Shown: in pieces, positions 32,010 to 41,444 of the stretch
How positions within the stretch are numbered: position 1 is the stretch's first letter
Layout of the letters: the number at the start of each line of letters is the position of its first letter
Source of the DNA: RUG11241 sp964560085
GTDB taxonomy: Bacteria > Bacillota_I > Bacilli_A > RF39 > UBA660
Direction: 5' to 3'
NCBI GenBank assembly: GCA_964560085.1
Contig: CAZLKF010000003.1
Span: forward strand, 37,186-101,185
Length of the DNA stretch: 64,000 nucleotides
Notes under the pieces: model-generated
Seen by the model: the letters and a program-made list of their open reading frames with translations, nothing else
Databases searched by the model: none
Told to the model about the DNA's origin: nothing
Program-made: the position numbers and the translations under genes

Positions 32010-32038
32010 TTGACAAAAAAAAAGATATATGATATTCT
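32010..32038 (+). promoter_or_regulatory. Promoter of the pyrimidine operon
   Basis: TTGACA (32010-32015), 17 nt, TATTCT (32033-32038). The start site should be near 32045, only about 23 nt before the pyrC ATG, so there is no room for a PyrR-type attenuator. Confidence 0.75.
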
Positions 32039-32067
32039 TGTTTAGATGAAAATTTATGGAGGAATCT

Positions 32068-33294
32068 ATGGATTGTATACTAAAAGGTGCAAAAGTATAT
32101 ATAGATGGTTTATTTCAAACAACTAATATTTTTGTTTCCAATGGTGTCATCACTAATATTTGTAGTTCAATTAAAGAACCACTTAAATCAATTGTTTTTG
32201 ATTTTAGTGGTTTTTTTATATTTCCAGGTTTGATAGATGTTCATGTTCATCTAAGAGAACCTGGTTTTTCTTACAAAGAAACAATTAAAACTGGAACATT
32301 AGCTGCTAGTCATGGCGGTTTTACAACTATATGCACAATGCCCAATCTAAATCCCACGCCTGATAATTTTGCTAATCTAAATGAGCAACTAAAAATAATA
32401 AAACAAGATGCCATAATCGAAGTTGTTCCATATGGAACTATTACGAAAAATCAAAAAGGAATTGAATTAGCTGAATATCGCGAAATTAAGAATTACATCG
32501 TTGGTATAAGTGATGATGGTAATGGCATTCAAAATGATGAAATAATGTTTAAAGCTATGAAAGAATCACTTAAAAGTGACTTAATAATTGCTGCTCACTC
32601 CGAAGATAAGACTTATGAAGTAAGCGACAAAAGATCTGAGTATGGGCAAGTAGCAAGAGATATCAAAATAAATGAAAAAATCCACTCTAAACACCATGTG
32701 TGTCATATATCAACAAAAGAAAGTGTCGACTTAATTCGCGAGGCCAAACAAAAAAATTTAGATATCACTTGTGAAACCGCCCCACACTATTTGCTTTTGT
32801 CAGAAAATAATATTAAAGATGATGGCTCTTACAAAATGAATCCGCCATTACGTTCAGAAAGTGATAAATTTGCTTTAATTGAAGGTATCATTGATGGCAC
32901 AATCGACATGATTGCAACAGATCATGCTCCTCATAGTATAAATGAGAAAAATTTAGGTTTTGACAAAAGTTTAAATGGAATTGTTGGTTTGGAAACAGCA
33001 TTTGCTGTTCTTTACACAAATTTAGTAAAAACGAAAATTATAAGTTTAGAGAAATTAATACAATTAATGCACGATAATCCCAAAAAAAGATTTAAAATTG
33101 GCACTGATATTAAAATTGGTGAAAAAGCCAATTTAACGGTTTTTGATTTAAATAGTAAATATACAATCGATAGCAATAAATTTAAATCAAAAGGTCGAAG
33201 TTCGCCATTTAATAAAATGGAAGTATATGGAATATGTAAAATGACTATGTATAAAGGAAAAATCGTATGGGAGGAAAGAAATGAAAAGAACTGA
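32068..33294 (+). CDS. pyrC: Dihydroorotase
   Basis: 408 residues, class I dihydroorotase (third step of UMP synthesis, ring closure of carbamoyl-aspartate). Metal-binding DVHVHLREPGF (about 54-64), then CTMPNLNPTPDN, zinc His residues in IIAAHSED and KHHVCHIST, and the catalytic Asp in IATDHAPHS (about 285-293). The ATG at 32068 is preceded by GGAGGAATCT; the in-frame ATG 12 bases earlier overlaps that site. The stop overlaps carB by 14 nt. First gene of the operon. Confidence 0.95.
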   Translation: MDCILKGAKVYIDGLFQTTNIFVSNGVITNICSSIKEPLKSIVFDFSGFFIFPGLIDVHVHLREPGFSYKETIKTGTLAASHGGFTTICTMPNLNPTPDNFANLNEQLKIIKQDAIIEVVPYGTITKNQKGIELAEYREIKNYIVGISDDGNGIQNDEIMFKAMKESLKSDLIIAAHSEDKTYEVSDKRSEYGQVARDIKINEKIHSKHHVCHISTKESVDLIREAKQKNLDITCETAPHYLLLSENNIKDDGSYKMNPPLRSESDKFALIEGIIDGTIDMIATDHAPHSINEKNLGFDKSLNGIVGLETAFAVLYTNLVKTKIISLEKLIQLMHDNPKKRFKIGTDIKIGEKANLTVFDLNSKYTIDSNKFKSKGRSSPFNKMEVYGICKMTMYKGKIVWEERNEKN

Positions 33295-36200
33295 TTTAAA
33301 AAAAATTATGGTTATAGGTTCTGGTCCAATCGTGGTTGGTCAAGCAGCGGAATTTGATTATGCAGGTACACAGGCATGTATTGCCTTAAAAGAAGAAGGT
33401 TATCAAGTTATCTTAATCAATTCCAATCCTGCTACTATTATGACAGATAGTATCATGGCTGACAAAGTTTATATGGAACCTTTAAATTTAGAATACGTTT
33501 CAAGAATAATAAGAAAAGAAAGACCCGATGCCATTTTACCAGGAATTGGTGGACAAACAGGTTTGAATTTAGCAATGGAGCTTCACAAAAATGGAATTTT
33601 AGAAGAATGTAATGTTGAAATGCTTGGAACTCCATGTGAAAGTATTGATTGTGCTGAAGATCGTGAATTATTTAAAGAAATGTGTATGCGAATTAATGAA
33701 CCAATTTTACCTTCAAAAACAACAAGTTCATTAAAGGAAAGTTTAGAAATTGCTCAACATATTGGTTATCCTGTTGTTTTAAGACCAGCTTTCACTTTAG
33801 GTGGAACTGGTGGTGGATTTGCCAACAATGAAGAAGAATTGAAAGAAATGATGCCAATCGCTTTAGAATACTCACCTATTAAACAAGTTTTAATTGAAAA
33901 AAGTGTTAAAGGCTTCAAAGAAATTGAATATGAAGTTATGCGTGATAATAGTGATAAAGCAATAGCAATCTGTGATATGGAGAATGTTGATCCAGTTGGT
34001 ATTCATACCGGTGACTCGATAGTTGTGGCACCAACGCAGACAGTATCTAAAAAAACCTTAAACATTTTAAAGAAAAGTGCTCTTAAAATTATTAAGGAAT
34101 TAAAAATTGCCGGTGGTTGCAATGTTCAATTTGCTGTTAATCCTGCTACTGATGAATATTTTCTAATCGAAGTCAATCCACGAGTATCAAGATCATCAGC
34201 CCTAGCTAGTAAAGCAAGTGGTTATCCCATTGCTAGAGTCACAGCTAAAATTGCCGTTGGTTTAAATTTAAATGAAATTAAACTTATTAATGCAAGTGCT
34301 GATATTGAACCAACATTAAATTATATTGTCGTAAAAATGCCAAGATTTCCTTTTGATAAATTCAAATTTATTTCCAATAAATTAGGTACCCAAATGAAAG
34401 CTGTTGGTGAAGTCATGAGTATTGCTTCATCTTTAGAAGAAGGATTTCTAAAAGCTATTAGATCGCTTGAAAATAAAATATTCCATGTTTATAAGAAGAA
34501 ATTTACTGATTTTAAAAATGATGAATTATTAACTTACATTGAAGACGGAACGGATGATCGCTTATATGCAATATGCGAATTGATCAAAAGAAATATCAGT
34601 TTAGACGAATTATATAAACGAACTAAAATCGAAAAATTATTCTTGCAAGCTTTAAAAAATATTGTTGATTTTAAAATCGAATATAATACTGATAGTATTA
34701 GACAGGCTAAAGTACTAGGAATATCTGACAAAGAAATTGCTGAGCACTTAAATATTCCAGAAAAAGAAATATATAATTTTCGAAAAAAAGAAAAAATTGT
34801 TCCTGTTTATAAGATGATTGATACTTCAAATGCCAAAGTCAAAAATAATACATCTTACTATTATTCAACTTATACAGGAAATAATGAAAATAAAATAAGT
34901 AAAAAGAAAAAAATCATTGTTTTAGGTAGTGGTCCTATCAGGATTGGTCAAGGAGTTGAGTTTGATTATTCAACTGTTCACGCTATCATGACAATCAAAG
35001 AATGTGGTTATGAAGCTATTATTATTAATAACAATCCTGAAACAGTTTCAACTGATTATACAACTGCAGATAAACTTTATTTCGAACCTTTAACAGTCGA
35101 GGATATAATGAACATTGTTGATGTTGAAAAGCCACTAGGTGTCATAACTTCTTTAGGTGGACAAACCGCTATTAATTTAGCAGCCTCATTAGAAAGTCGC
35201 GGCGTTGAAATACTTGGAACTTCAATTGAAGCAATTGACTTAACTGAAAATCGTGATAGTTTTGAAAAACTTATGCACAAACTTGATATTAAAGAACCAA
35301 TTGGTAGTACGGTTACGACAATTGACGAAGGAATAAATGTAGCTGAAGATATTGGTTATCCGGTCCTTGTAAGACCAAGCTATGTTCTTGGTGGCTTGGG
35401 GATGCAAGTTGTCGCGAATGAAGAAGAATTGATTACCTATTTAAAAAATGCCGTTGAAATAAATATTAATCAACCCGTTTTAATAGATAAATACATCCTT
35501 GGTCGTGAAGTTGAAGTTGACGCTATCAGCGATACTGAAAATGTTTTTATTCCAGGTATTATGGAACACGTCGAAAAAACTGGTATTCATTCAGGTGATA
35601 GCATTAGTGTCTTTCCCACTTTCACTATCAATGATTCCGTCAAAAAAACGATTATTGAATATACTAAAAGAATTGGTGTTGGTGCAAAAATAAATGGCTT
35701 ATTTAATATTCAATATATTGTCACTCCTAATGATGAAGTTTATATCATTGAAGTTAACCCTCGTTCATCACGAACAATTCCTTTTATATCAAAAGCAACA
35801 TCTTATCCGATTGTCGACATTGCAACAAAAGTCATGTTGGGAATGTCTTTAAAAAGTCAAGGTATTCGTACAACATATCCTGGCTATGCCAACAGATGGT
35901 ATGTTAAAGTTCCAACTTTCTCATTCACAAAATTCAATGGTCTAGATATTTGTCTTTCACCAGAAATGAAATCAACAGGTGAAGCAATTGGGTATGATTC
36001 TTCACTTGAAAGAGCTTTCTTAAAAGCATTGATAGCTGGCGGTATAAAGGTTAAAAATTACGGAACAGTTTTCGTAACCGTCGCCGACAACGATAAAAAA
36101 GAAGTTTTGCCTCTTATTAAACGTTTTTATGAATTAGGTTTCAATATTGAAGCTACCAAAAAAACAGGAGAATTTTTAAAAGAAAATGGTTTGAAAGTCA

Positions 36201-36439
36201 GAATAAGAGAAAAAATTATGGAAGGCAGCAATGAAATCCTTGATACAATCAGAAGTGGTCATATTACTTATATTATAAATACCCAAAATGTTCATACCAA
36301 AGATGTAACAACCGATGGTTTTAAAATAAGAAGATGTGCAATTGAAAATGGTGTTACCATCTTTACTGTTCTAGATACCATTAAAATTCTTCTAAACGTG
36401 ATTGAACAAACAACTATCGGTATTTCACCTATAAATTGA
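33281..36439 (+). CDS. carB: Carbamoyl-phosphate synthase, large subunit
   Basis: 1052 residues, full length. Two homologous ATP-grasp halves: first with GSGPIVVGQAAEFDYAGTQA at about 12-31 and the Gly-rich GGTGGGFANNEEE, second with GSGPIRIGQGVEFDYSTVHA at about 546-565 and LGGLGMQVVANEEE. The C-terminal MGS-like allosteric domain (about 925-1052) includes VTTDGFKIRRCAIENGV. It makes carbamoyl phosphate from bicarbonate, ATP and ammonia. In most operons carA (glutaminase subunit) precedes carB; here it follows pyrC directly and carA is missing. The stop is TGA. Confidence 0.96.
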   Translation: MKRTDLKKIMVIGSGPIVVGQAAEFDYAGTQACIALKEEGYQVILINSNPATIMTDSIMADKVYMEPLNLEYVSRIIRKERPDAILPGIGGQTGLNLAMELHKNGILEECNVEMLGTPCESIDCAEDRELFKEMCMRINEPILPSKTTSSLKESLEIAQHIGYPVVLRPAFTLGGTGGGFANNEEELKEMMPIALEYSPIKQVLIEKSVKGFKEIEYEVMRDNSDKAIAICDMENVDPVGIHTGDSIVVAPTQTVSKKTLNILKKSALKIIKELKIAGGCNVQFAVNPATDEYFLIEVNPRVSRSSALASKASGYPIARVTAKIAVGLNLNEIKLINASADIEPTLNYIVVKMPRFPFDKFKFISNKLGTQMKAVGEVMSIASSLEEGFLKAIRSLENKIFHVYKKKFTDFKNDELLTYIEDGTDDRLYAICELIKRNISLDELYKRTKIEKLFLQALKNIVDFKIEYNTDSIRQAKVLGISDKEIAEHLNIPEKEIYNFRKKEKIVPVYKMIDTSNAKVKNNTSYYYSTYTGNNENKISKKKKIIVLGSGPIRIGQGVEFDYSTVHAIMTIKECGYEAIIINNNPETVSTDYTTADKLYFEPLTVEDIMNIVDVEKPLGVITSLGGQTAINLAASLESRGVEILGTSIEAIDLTENRDSFEKLMHKLDIKEPIGSTVTTIDEGINVAEDIGYPVLVRPSYVLGGLGMQVVANEEELITYLKNAVEININQPVLIDKYILGREVEVDAISDTENVFIPGIMEHVEKTGIHSGDSISVFPTFTINDSVKKTIIEYTKRIGVGAKINGLFNIQYIVTPNDEVYIIEVNPRSSRTIPFISKATSYPIVDIATKVMLGMSLKSQGIRTTYPGYANRWYVKVPTFSFTKFNGLDICLSPEMKSTGEAIGYDSSLERAFLKALIAGGIKVKNYGTVFVTVADNDKKEVLPLIKRFYELGFNIEATKKTGEFLKENGLKVRIREKIMEGSNEILDTIRSGHITYIINTQNVHTKDVTTDGFKIRRCAIENGVTIFTVLDTIKILLNVIEQTTIGISPIN

Positions 36440-36446
36440 GGCTATT

Positions 36447-37178
36447 ATGGAACAAATAATTGTAAAAGTTGTTAGCAATAAAACAATCAGTAATAATATC
36501 TTTGAAATGAAATTAAATGGTTCATTTAACAATTTAAAACCAGGTCAATTTATTAACATAAAAATCAAAAATTGTTACCTTAGAAGACCTATTTCTATTT
36601 GTAATCACTCCAAAGATACTATAACTATCATTTATAAAGTTGTTGGAAAAGGTACTGATCTTTTAAGCAAACTAAAGAAAAATGAAGAATTAGACATTCT
36701 TACAAATTTAGGTAATGGTTACGACTTAACAAATTCTGGCGTTAATCCCATTCTAATCGGTGGTGGTGTTGGAATTCCCCCATTATATTATTTAGCTAAA
36801 GAATTATTAAAACTAAAAATTAAGCCAATCATAATTCTAGGATTTAATACTAAAGATGACATATTTTATATTGAAGAATTTAAAAAATTAAATATCAAAA
36901 TATTCATAACTACGATTGATGGTTCAATTGGAGCAAAAGGATTAGTGACTGATGCTTTAAAACAAATAGATAGTTATAGTTACATCTATACCTGTGGACC
37001 CGAAAAAATGTTGAAAGCCGTTTATGATGTTGCTTTAACTCCAGGCGAATATAGTTTTGAAGCCCGTATGGGTTGTGGCTTTGGAGCTTGTATGGGGTGC
37101 AGTTGTAAAATAAAATATGGTTCTAAAAGAATATGTAAAGATGGCCCTGTTCTAAAAAGTGAGGAAATAATATGGTAG
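36447..37178 (+). CDS. pyrK: Dihydroorotate dehydrogenase electron transfer subunit
   Basis: 243 residues. FAD-binding RRPISICNHS (about 49-58), NAD-binding IGGGVGIPPLYYLAKEL (about 109-125) and the [2Fe-2S] motif CGFGACMGCSCK with a further Cys in RICKDGP (about 213-236). With PyrDB it forms the NAD-dependent class 1B dihydroorotate dehydrogenase, delivering electrons to NAD+. This type suits an anaerobe without quinones. It starts 7 nt after carB (GAGG upstream) and overlaps pyrD by 7 nt. Confidence 0.94.
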   Translation: MEQIIVKVVSNKTISNNIFEMKLNGSFNNLKPGQFINIKIKNCYLRRPISICNHSKDTITIIYKVVGKGTDLLSKLKKNEELDILTNLGNGYDLTNSGVNPILIGGGVGIPPLYYLAKELLKLKIKPIIILGFNTKDDIFYIEEFKKLNIKIFITTIDGSIGAKGLVTDALKQIDSYSYIYTCGPEKMLKAVYDVALTPGEYSFEARMGCGFGACMGCSCKIKYGSKRICKDGPVLKSEEIIW

Positions 37179-38086
37179 ATTTAAAAGTTAAATTAGCAAA
37201 TATTACTCTTGATAATCCCATCATTCCTGCTAGTGGAACATTCGGATATGGTTATGAATTTCAAGAATTATATGACATCAATATTTTAGGTTCTTTCGCT
37301 TGCAAAGGTACAACTTCAGAGGAAAGATTTGGAAATCCCCTACCACGAATTGCTGAAACTGATAATGGTTTAATTAATTCTGTTGGTCTTCAAAATCCTG
37401 GTTTAAAAAAAGTTTTAAATGAAGAATTACCAAAATTAAAAAAAATCTATCACAAAAAGATTATTGCGAATATCAGTGGATTTTCCAAAGAAGAGTATAT
37501 CAAATGTGCATCATCATTTGACAAAGAAGATATTGTGGGCATTTTGGAAATAAATATCAGTTGTCCAAATGTTGAATATGGAGGTATGGCTTTTGGAACT
37601 GATCCTAATATTGCTAGTGATATTATCAAAGAAATAAAAAAAGTTACGACTAAACCCATTTTTGTTAAATTAAGTCCAAACATTACCGATATTGTTGAAA
37701 TGGCCAAAAGTTTAGAACAAGCTGGAGCTGATGGCTTAGTTTTAGTTAATACATTTTTAGGTCTTAGAATAGACTTGAATTCTAAAAAACCGATTATTGC
37801 CAACAAGTTCGGTGGCTATTCTGGAAAAGGAATATTTCCGATGGCCTTAAACATTATTTATAAAGTTTATGAAAATGTCAAAATCCCAATTATTGGATGT
37901 GGAGGTGTTGCTAGTTGTGATGATTTGCTAGAAATGATGTTAGCCGGAGCAACTGCGGTTGAAATTGGTTCAGCTAATCTAATTGATCCCTATATATGTA
38001 AACAAATAATTGAAGAATTACCTATTACAATGAAAAAATACAAAATTGAATCCTTAGAAAGTATTATAGGAGGTGCCCATGAATAA
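37172..38086 (+). CDS. pyrD: Dihydroorotate dehydrogenase, catalytic subunit (class 1B)
   Basis: 304 residues. FMN barrel with IIPASGTFGYG near residue 17, DNGLINSVGLQNPG (about 68-81), the catalytic Cys in INISCPNVEYGG (about 128-139), KPIFVKLSPN, and GCGGVASCDDLLEMMLAGA (about 243-261). Oxidises dihydroorotate to orotate and passes electrons to PyrK. The Cys base identifies class 1. Overlaps pyrK at its start and pyrF's upstream region at its end. Confidence 0.95.
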   Translation: MVDLKVKLANITLDNPIIPASGTFGYGYEFQELYDINILGSFACKGTTSEERFGNPLPRIAETDNGLINSVGLQNPGLKKVLNEELPKLKKIYHKKIIANISGFSKEEYIKCASSFDKEDIVGILEINISCPNVEYGGMAFGTDPNIASDIIKEIKKVTTKPIFVKLSPNITDIVEMAKSLEQAGADGLVLVNTFLGLRIDLNSKKPIIANKFGGYSGKGIFPMALNIIYKVYENVKIPIIGCGGVASCDDLLEMMLAGATAVEIGSANLIDPYICKQIIEELPITMKKYKIESLESIIGGAHE

Positions 38087-38780
38087 GGATGTTATTATTG
38101 CTTGTGATTTTGCCAATAAAGAAGAATGTATGAATTTTTTAAACACATTCAAAGATCAAAAACCATTTATAAAAATCGGTATGGAACTATTTTATAAAGA
38201 AGGTCCAATATTCGTGAAAGAATTAAAAGAAAAAGGCTATAAAATATTTCTCGATTTAAAATTATGCGATATACCTAATACAGTTATGAAAGCGATGGAA
38301 TCCTTAAAGAGTTTAAACATCGATATCGTTAATTTACACGCTTTTGGTGGTAAAAAAATGATGACAAAGGCCAAAGAAGTCTTTGCAAAAACAAATACCA
38401 AAGTCATTGCTGTTACAATATTAACCTCAATTGCTGAAAACACTTTAAATGATGAACTATTAATCAAAGACAATTTAGAGCAAGTGGTTTCCCATTACGC
38501 CTTAAATGCTAAAGAAGCATTATTAGATGGTGTTGTTTGTTCCCCACTTGAAGTACCAGCGGTTAAAAATGTTTGTGGTAATGATTTTATTACTGTCACT
38601 CCAGGCATACGTTTTGAAAGCGATGCAACAAATGATCAGATGCGTATAACTACCCCATTAATTGCCAACAAGCTTGGTACTAATTACATTGTGGTCGGTC
38701 GTTCTATCACCGCTGCTAGCGATCCGGTTGCAGCTTATAACAAATGCTTAAAAGATTTTTTGGAGGTTAATAATGGATAA
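38079..38780 (+). CDS. pyrF: Orotidine 5'-phosphate decarboxylase
   Basis: 233 residues. Class 1 OMPDC with IACDFANKEE (about 7-16), the catalytic FLDLKLCDIPNTV (about 58-70; Asp-x-Lys-x-x-Asp intact, though the usual His is Cys), and TPGIRFE with phosphate-binding VVGRSITAASDP near the end. Converts OMP to UMP. The ATG at 38079 is used because AGGAGGTG lies upstream and the GTG six bases earlier is within that site. It overlaps pyrE by 8 nt. Confidence 0.95.
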   Translation: MNKDVIIACDFANKEECMNFLNTFKDQKPFIKIGMELFYKEGPIFVKELKEKGYKIFLDLKLCDIPNTVMKAMESLKSLNIDIVNLHAFGGKKMMTKAKEVFAKTNTKVIAVTILTSIAENTLNDELLIKDNLEQVVSHYALNAKEALLDGVVCSPLEVPAVKNVCGNDFITVTPGIRFESDATNDQMRITTPLIANKLGTNYIVVGRSITAASDPVAAYNKCLKDFLEVNNG

Positions 38781-39408
38781 AAAAATAGCAGAAATTCTTC
38801 TTGATATAAAAGCAATATTTATGAGACCAGATGAACCATTTACTTGGGCAAGTGGTATAAAAAGTCCAATTTACTGTGATAATCGTTTAATTCTAACTGA
38901 AACTGATAAAAGAAAAATTGTAGAGAATTATTTGGCAAAAACTATTAAAAAAGAATTCCCCGATTGTGAAGTTTTAATGGGAACTAGTACCGCAGGCATT
39001 CCTCATGCCGCATTTGCTGCTGAGAAATTATCTTTACCAATGGGATATGTACGAACTAGCAATAAAGATCATGGCCGTGAAAACAAGATTGAAGGAAAAT
39101 TAAAGAAAAATGCTAAAGTTGTCGTCGTGGAAGATTTAATTTCAACTGGTGGCAGTGTCATTGAAGTCGTCAACACATTAAAAGAATATGGAGCTGATGT
39201 ATTAGGTATAACTAGTATATTTACTTATAATATGCAAAAAAGTATTGAAGCCTTTAATGATCAAAATATTAAAGTTATCAGTTTAACAAATATAGATGTT
39301 GTAGCATCTGTTGCTTCAAAAAAAGGTTATATAAAAAAAGAGGACATCAAAAAAATCCTTAAATTCAGAGATAACCCTAGTGATGAAAGTTGGATGAATC
39401 ATGCGTAA
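38773..39408 (+). CDS. pyrE: Orotate phosphoribosyltransferase
   Basis: 211 residues. PRTase fold with FTWASGIKSPIYCDNR (about 17-32), TSTAGIPHAAF and the PRPP-binding VVVVEDLISTGGSVIEV (about 116-132). Adds PRPP to orotate to make OMP. Overlaps pyrF and pyrB by 8 nt each, so translation is coupled through the tail of the operon. Confidence 0.95.
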   Translation: MDKKIAEILLDIKAIFMRPDEPFTWASGIKSPIYCDNRLILTETDKRKIVENYLAKTIKKEFPDCEVLMGTSTAGIPHAAFAAEKLSLPMGYVRTSNKDHGRENKIEGKLKKNAKVVVVEDLISTGGSVIEVVNTLKEYGADVLGITSIFTYNMQKSIEAFNDQNIKVISLTNIDVVASVASKKGYIKKEDIKKILKFRDNPSDESWMNHA

Positions 39409-40312
39409 TTTAATAAGTATAAATGACTTAACAGTTAAAGAAGTTGATGAATTAATTACTACTGCGAATGATATTATTGAAAATCCTGATAAATATATTA
39501 ACAAATGTGTAAATAAAAAACTAGCAACCCTTTTCTTTGAGCCATCAACAAGAACAAGATTAAGTTTTGAGGCAGCGATGTATGAACTTGGTGGTCATGT
39601 ACTAGGTTTCTCCGAAAGTTCAAGCAGCTCAACTGCTAAGGGTGAAAGTGTACGCGATACCGCTAGAACTGTTTCGTGTTATGCAGATATTATTGCAATG
39701 CGTCATCCAAAAGAAGGAGCTCCTTATGTCGCAAGTATGGCAGCAACTGTCCCAATTATTAATGCTGGCGATGGTGGTCATAATCATCCTACGCAAACAT
39801 TAACCGATTTATTGACTATCAAACGTGAAAAAGGAAGACTTAATAGTTTAACAATTGGCATTTGTGGAGACTTAAAATTTGGACGTACCACCCACTCTTT
39901 AATTGAAGCAATGAGTCGTTATAAAAATATAAAATTTATTTTCATTTCCCCAATTGAATTAAAATTACCAGAATATATTATTAATTTTCTAAATAAAAAT
40001 AAAATTCCTTTTGTTGAAATTAAAAACTTAGAGGAATTTATGAACGAATTAGATATTCTTTATATGACAAGAGTTCAAAAAGAAAGATTCTTTAACGAAA
40101 GCGATTATATTAGACTTAAAGATAGTTATATATTGACTAAAAATAAACTTAAAAATGCTAAAACTGATTTAAGCATTCTTCATCCATTACCAAGAGTAAA
40201 CGAAATAGCAATTGAAATTGATGATGATGAAAGAGCTGCTTACTTTAAGCAAGTATTAAATGGTAAATATATTAGAATGGCCTTAATACTAATGCTATTG
40301 GAGGTAAAATAA
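39401..40312 (+). CDS. pyrB: Aspartate carbamoyltransferase catalytic subunit
   Basis: 303 residues. Carbamoyl-phosphate site FFEPSTRTRLSFEAAM (about 47-62), SSTAKGES (80s loop), HPKEGAP and GDGGHNHPTQTLTDL (about 127-141), and LHPLPR (about 263-268). Makes carbamoyl-aspartate. Its end overlaps the start of pyrI (TAATG), implying a PyrB-PyrI holoenzyme of the allosteric E. coli type. Confidence 0.96.
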   Translation: MRNLISINDLTVKEVDELITTANDIIENPDKYINKCVNKKLATLFFEPSTRTRLSFEAAMYELGGHVLGFSESSSSSTAKGESVRDTARTVSCYADIIAMRHPKEGAPYVASMAATVPIINAGDGGHNHPTQTLTDLLTIKREKGRLNSLTIGICGDLKFGRTTHSLIEAMSRYKNIKFIFISPIELKLPEYIINFLNKNKIPFVEIKNLEEFMNELDILYMTRVQKERFFNESDYIRLKDSYILTKNKLKNAKTDLSILHPLPRVNEIAIEIDDDERAAYFKQVLNGKYIRMALILMLLEVK

Positions 40313-40737
40313 TGATTGTAAATGCTATAAAAAACGGAATTGTTCTAGATCATATAAATGCTGGTAATGGTATTAAAATATACAAATCTTTAAAGTTAGA
40401 TGATTTAGATTGTGAAGTTGTTCTCTTAAGAAATGTTGATAGTAATAAATTAGGCAAAAAAGACATCATAAAAATCAATGCTGATATCAACATTGATTTG
40501 GATGTAATTGGTTATTTAAATCCTGATGTTACTGTAAACGTAATCAAGGAAGGACAAATCATCAAAAAAGCACATATTCCTTTGCCTAACAAAATTGAAA
40601 ATATCTTGTTTTGTAAAAATCCTAGGTGTATAACTTCAATTGAACAAGAATTAAGTCATACATTTAAATTAACTGATAAAGAAAATCAAATATATCGTTG
40701 CATTTATTGTGAAACAAAAGGTATAAAAGAAGAATAA
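40312..40737 (+). CDS. pyrI: Aspartate carbamoyltransferase regulatory subunit
   Basis: 141 residues. N-terminal allosteric domain (AIKNGIVLDHINAGNGIKIY) that binds CTP/ATP, and a C-terminal zinc domain with CKNPRC and CIYC cysteine pairs (about 102-107 and 131-134) that contacts PyrB. PyrI is absent from Bacillus but occurs in clostridia and some anaerobic Bacillota. It gives feedback control at enzyme level, which may compensate for the lack of an RNA attenuator. A terminator overlaps its stop. Confidence 0.94.
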   Translation: MIVNAIKNGIVLDHINAGNGIKIYKSLKLDDLDCEVVLLRNVDSNKLGKKDIIKINADINIDLDVIGYLNPDVTVNVIKEGQIIKKAHIPLPNKIENILFCKNPRCITSIEQELSHTFKLTDKENQIYRCIYCETKGIKEE

Positions 40738-40748
40738 CTTCTTTTTTT
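40726..40748 (+). terminator. Terminator of the pyr operon
   Basis: AAAGAAG/CTTCTTT (40726-40732 with 40738-40744) followed by T residues; overlaps the pyrI stop. Confidence 0.65.
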
Positions 40749-40761
40749 GTTTTTTAATAAA

Positions 40762-40770
40762 TGCTATAAT
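40762..40770 (+). promoter_or_regulatory. Extended -10 promoter of the acyltransferase-CapA gene pair
   Basis: TGCTATAAT (40762-40770) without a good -35, 17 nt upstream of the AAGGTGA site and ATG. Confidence 0.5.
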
Positions 40771-40787
40771 CGTATTAAGGTGATTTT

Positions 40788-41444
40788 ATGAAAACAGAAT
40801 TAACAGAATATGGAGCTTATACAGGAAATCATTTATATTTATTTTTAATTAAGAATATTTTTAAAACATTAATCAAAAAAATATGTAAACCATTTATTTA
40901 TACATATTACATAATTAAATTTCATAATATATGGAACTTAAAAAAACACTTGTTGAAAAAGAATAAAGAAAGTGGCCTTTTATCAAGTTACTATTATGAA
41001 TATTTCAATAAATTATCATCTTATGTTGGCTTATCTTCTAAATTCGAAGATATTCCCTGCTTTCCTCATAGTTTGTTTGGAATATTCATTTCTAATAATG
41101 CTAAAATCGGAAAAAATTGTGTTATCTTTCACCAAGTAACAATTGGTTCAAACACTTTAAACAATTCTAAAAATTTTGGTTCCCCTACTATTGGCGATAA
41201 TGTTTATATCGGTGCCGGGGCAAAAATTATTGGTAATGTTAAAATTGGAAACAATTGTCGCATCGGTGCGAATACAACCGTAACAACTGATATGCCAGAT
41301 AACACTTTAGCTATTAGTCAACCAACAAAATATGTAAATAAAGAAAATATGGACAATCGTTTTATTATCGTAGGTAAAAGAAATAAACTTTATTACGATA
41401 ATGGAAAATATGTAAAATTGGAGGTTCAAAATGAAGACAAATAA
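40788..41444 (+). CDS. Left-handed beta-helix (hexapeptide) O-acyltransferase, CysE-like
   Basis: 218 residues. After a basic N-terminal 90 residues, a hexapeptide-repeat helix (about 95-185) shows ISNNAKIGKNCVIFHQVTIG, GDNVYIGAGAKIIGNVKIGN and NCRIGANTTVTTDMP, the serine-acetyltransferase-like pattern with the catalytic His in FHQ. No cysteine-synthesis genes are near. The 14-nt overlap with the membrane CapA/SGNH gene points to acetylation of a glycan or wall polymer instead. Putative, substrate unknown. Confidence 0.8.
   Translation: MKTELTEYGAYTGNHLYLFLIKNIFKTLIKKICKPFIYTYYIIKFHNIWNLKKHLLKKNKESGLLSSYYYEYFNKLSSYVGLSSKFEDIPCFPHSLFGIFISNNAKIGKNCVIFHQVTIGSNTLNNSKNFGSPTIGDNVYIGAGAKIIGNVKIGNNCRIGANTTVTTDMPDNTLAISQPTKYVNKENMDNRFIIVGKRNKLYYDNGKYVKLEVQNEDK

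Noticed and set aside
32039..32067. PyrR-type attenuator before the pyr operon
   Set aside because: The predicted leader is only about 23 nt and has no anti-terminator or terminator hairpin.
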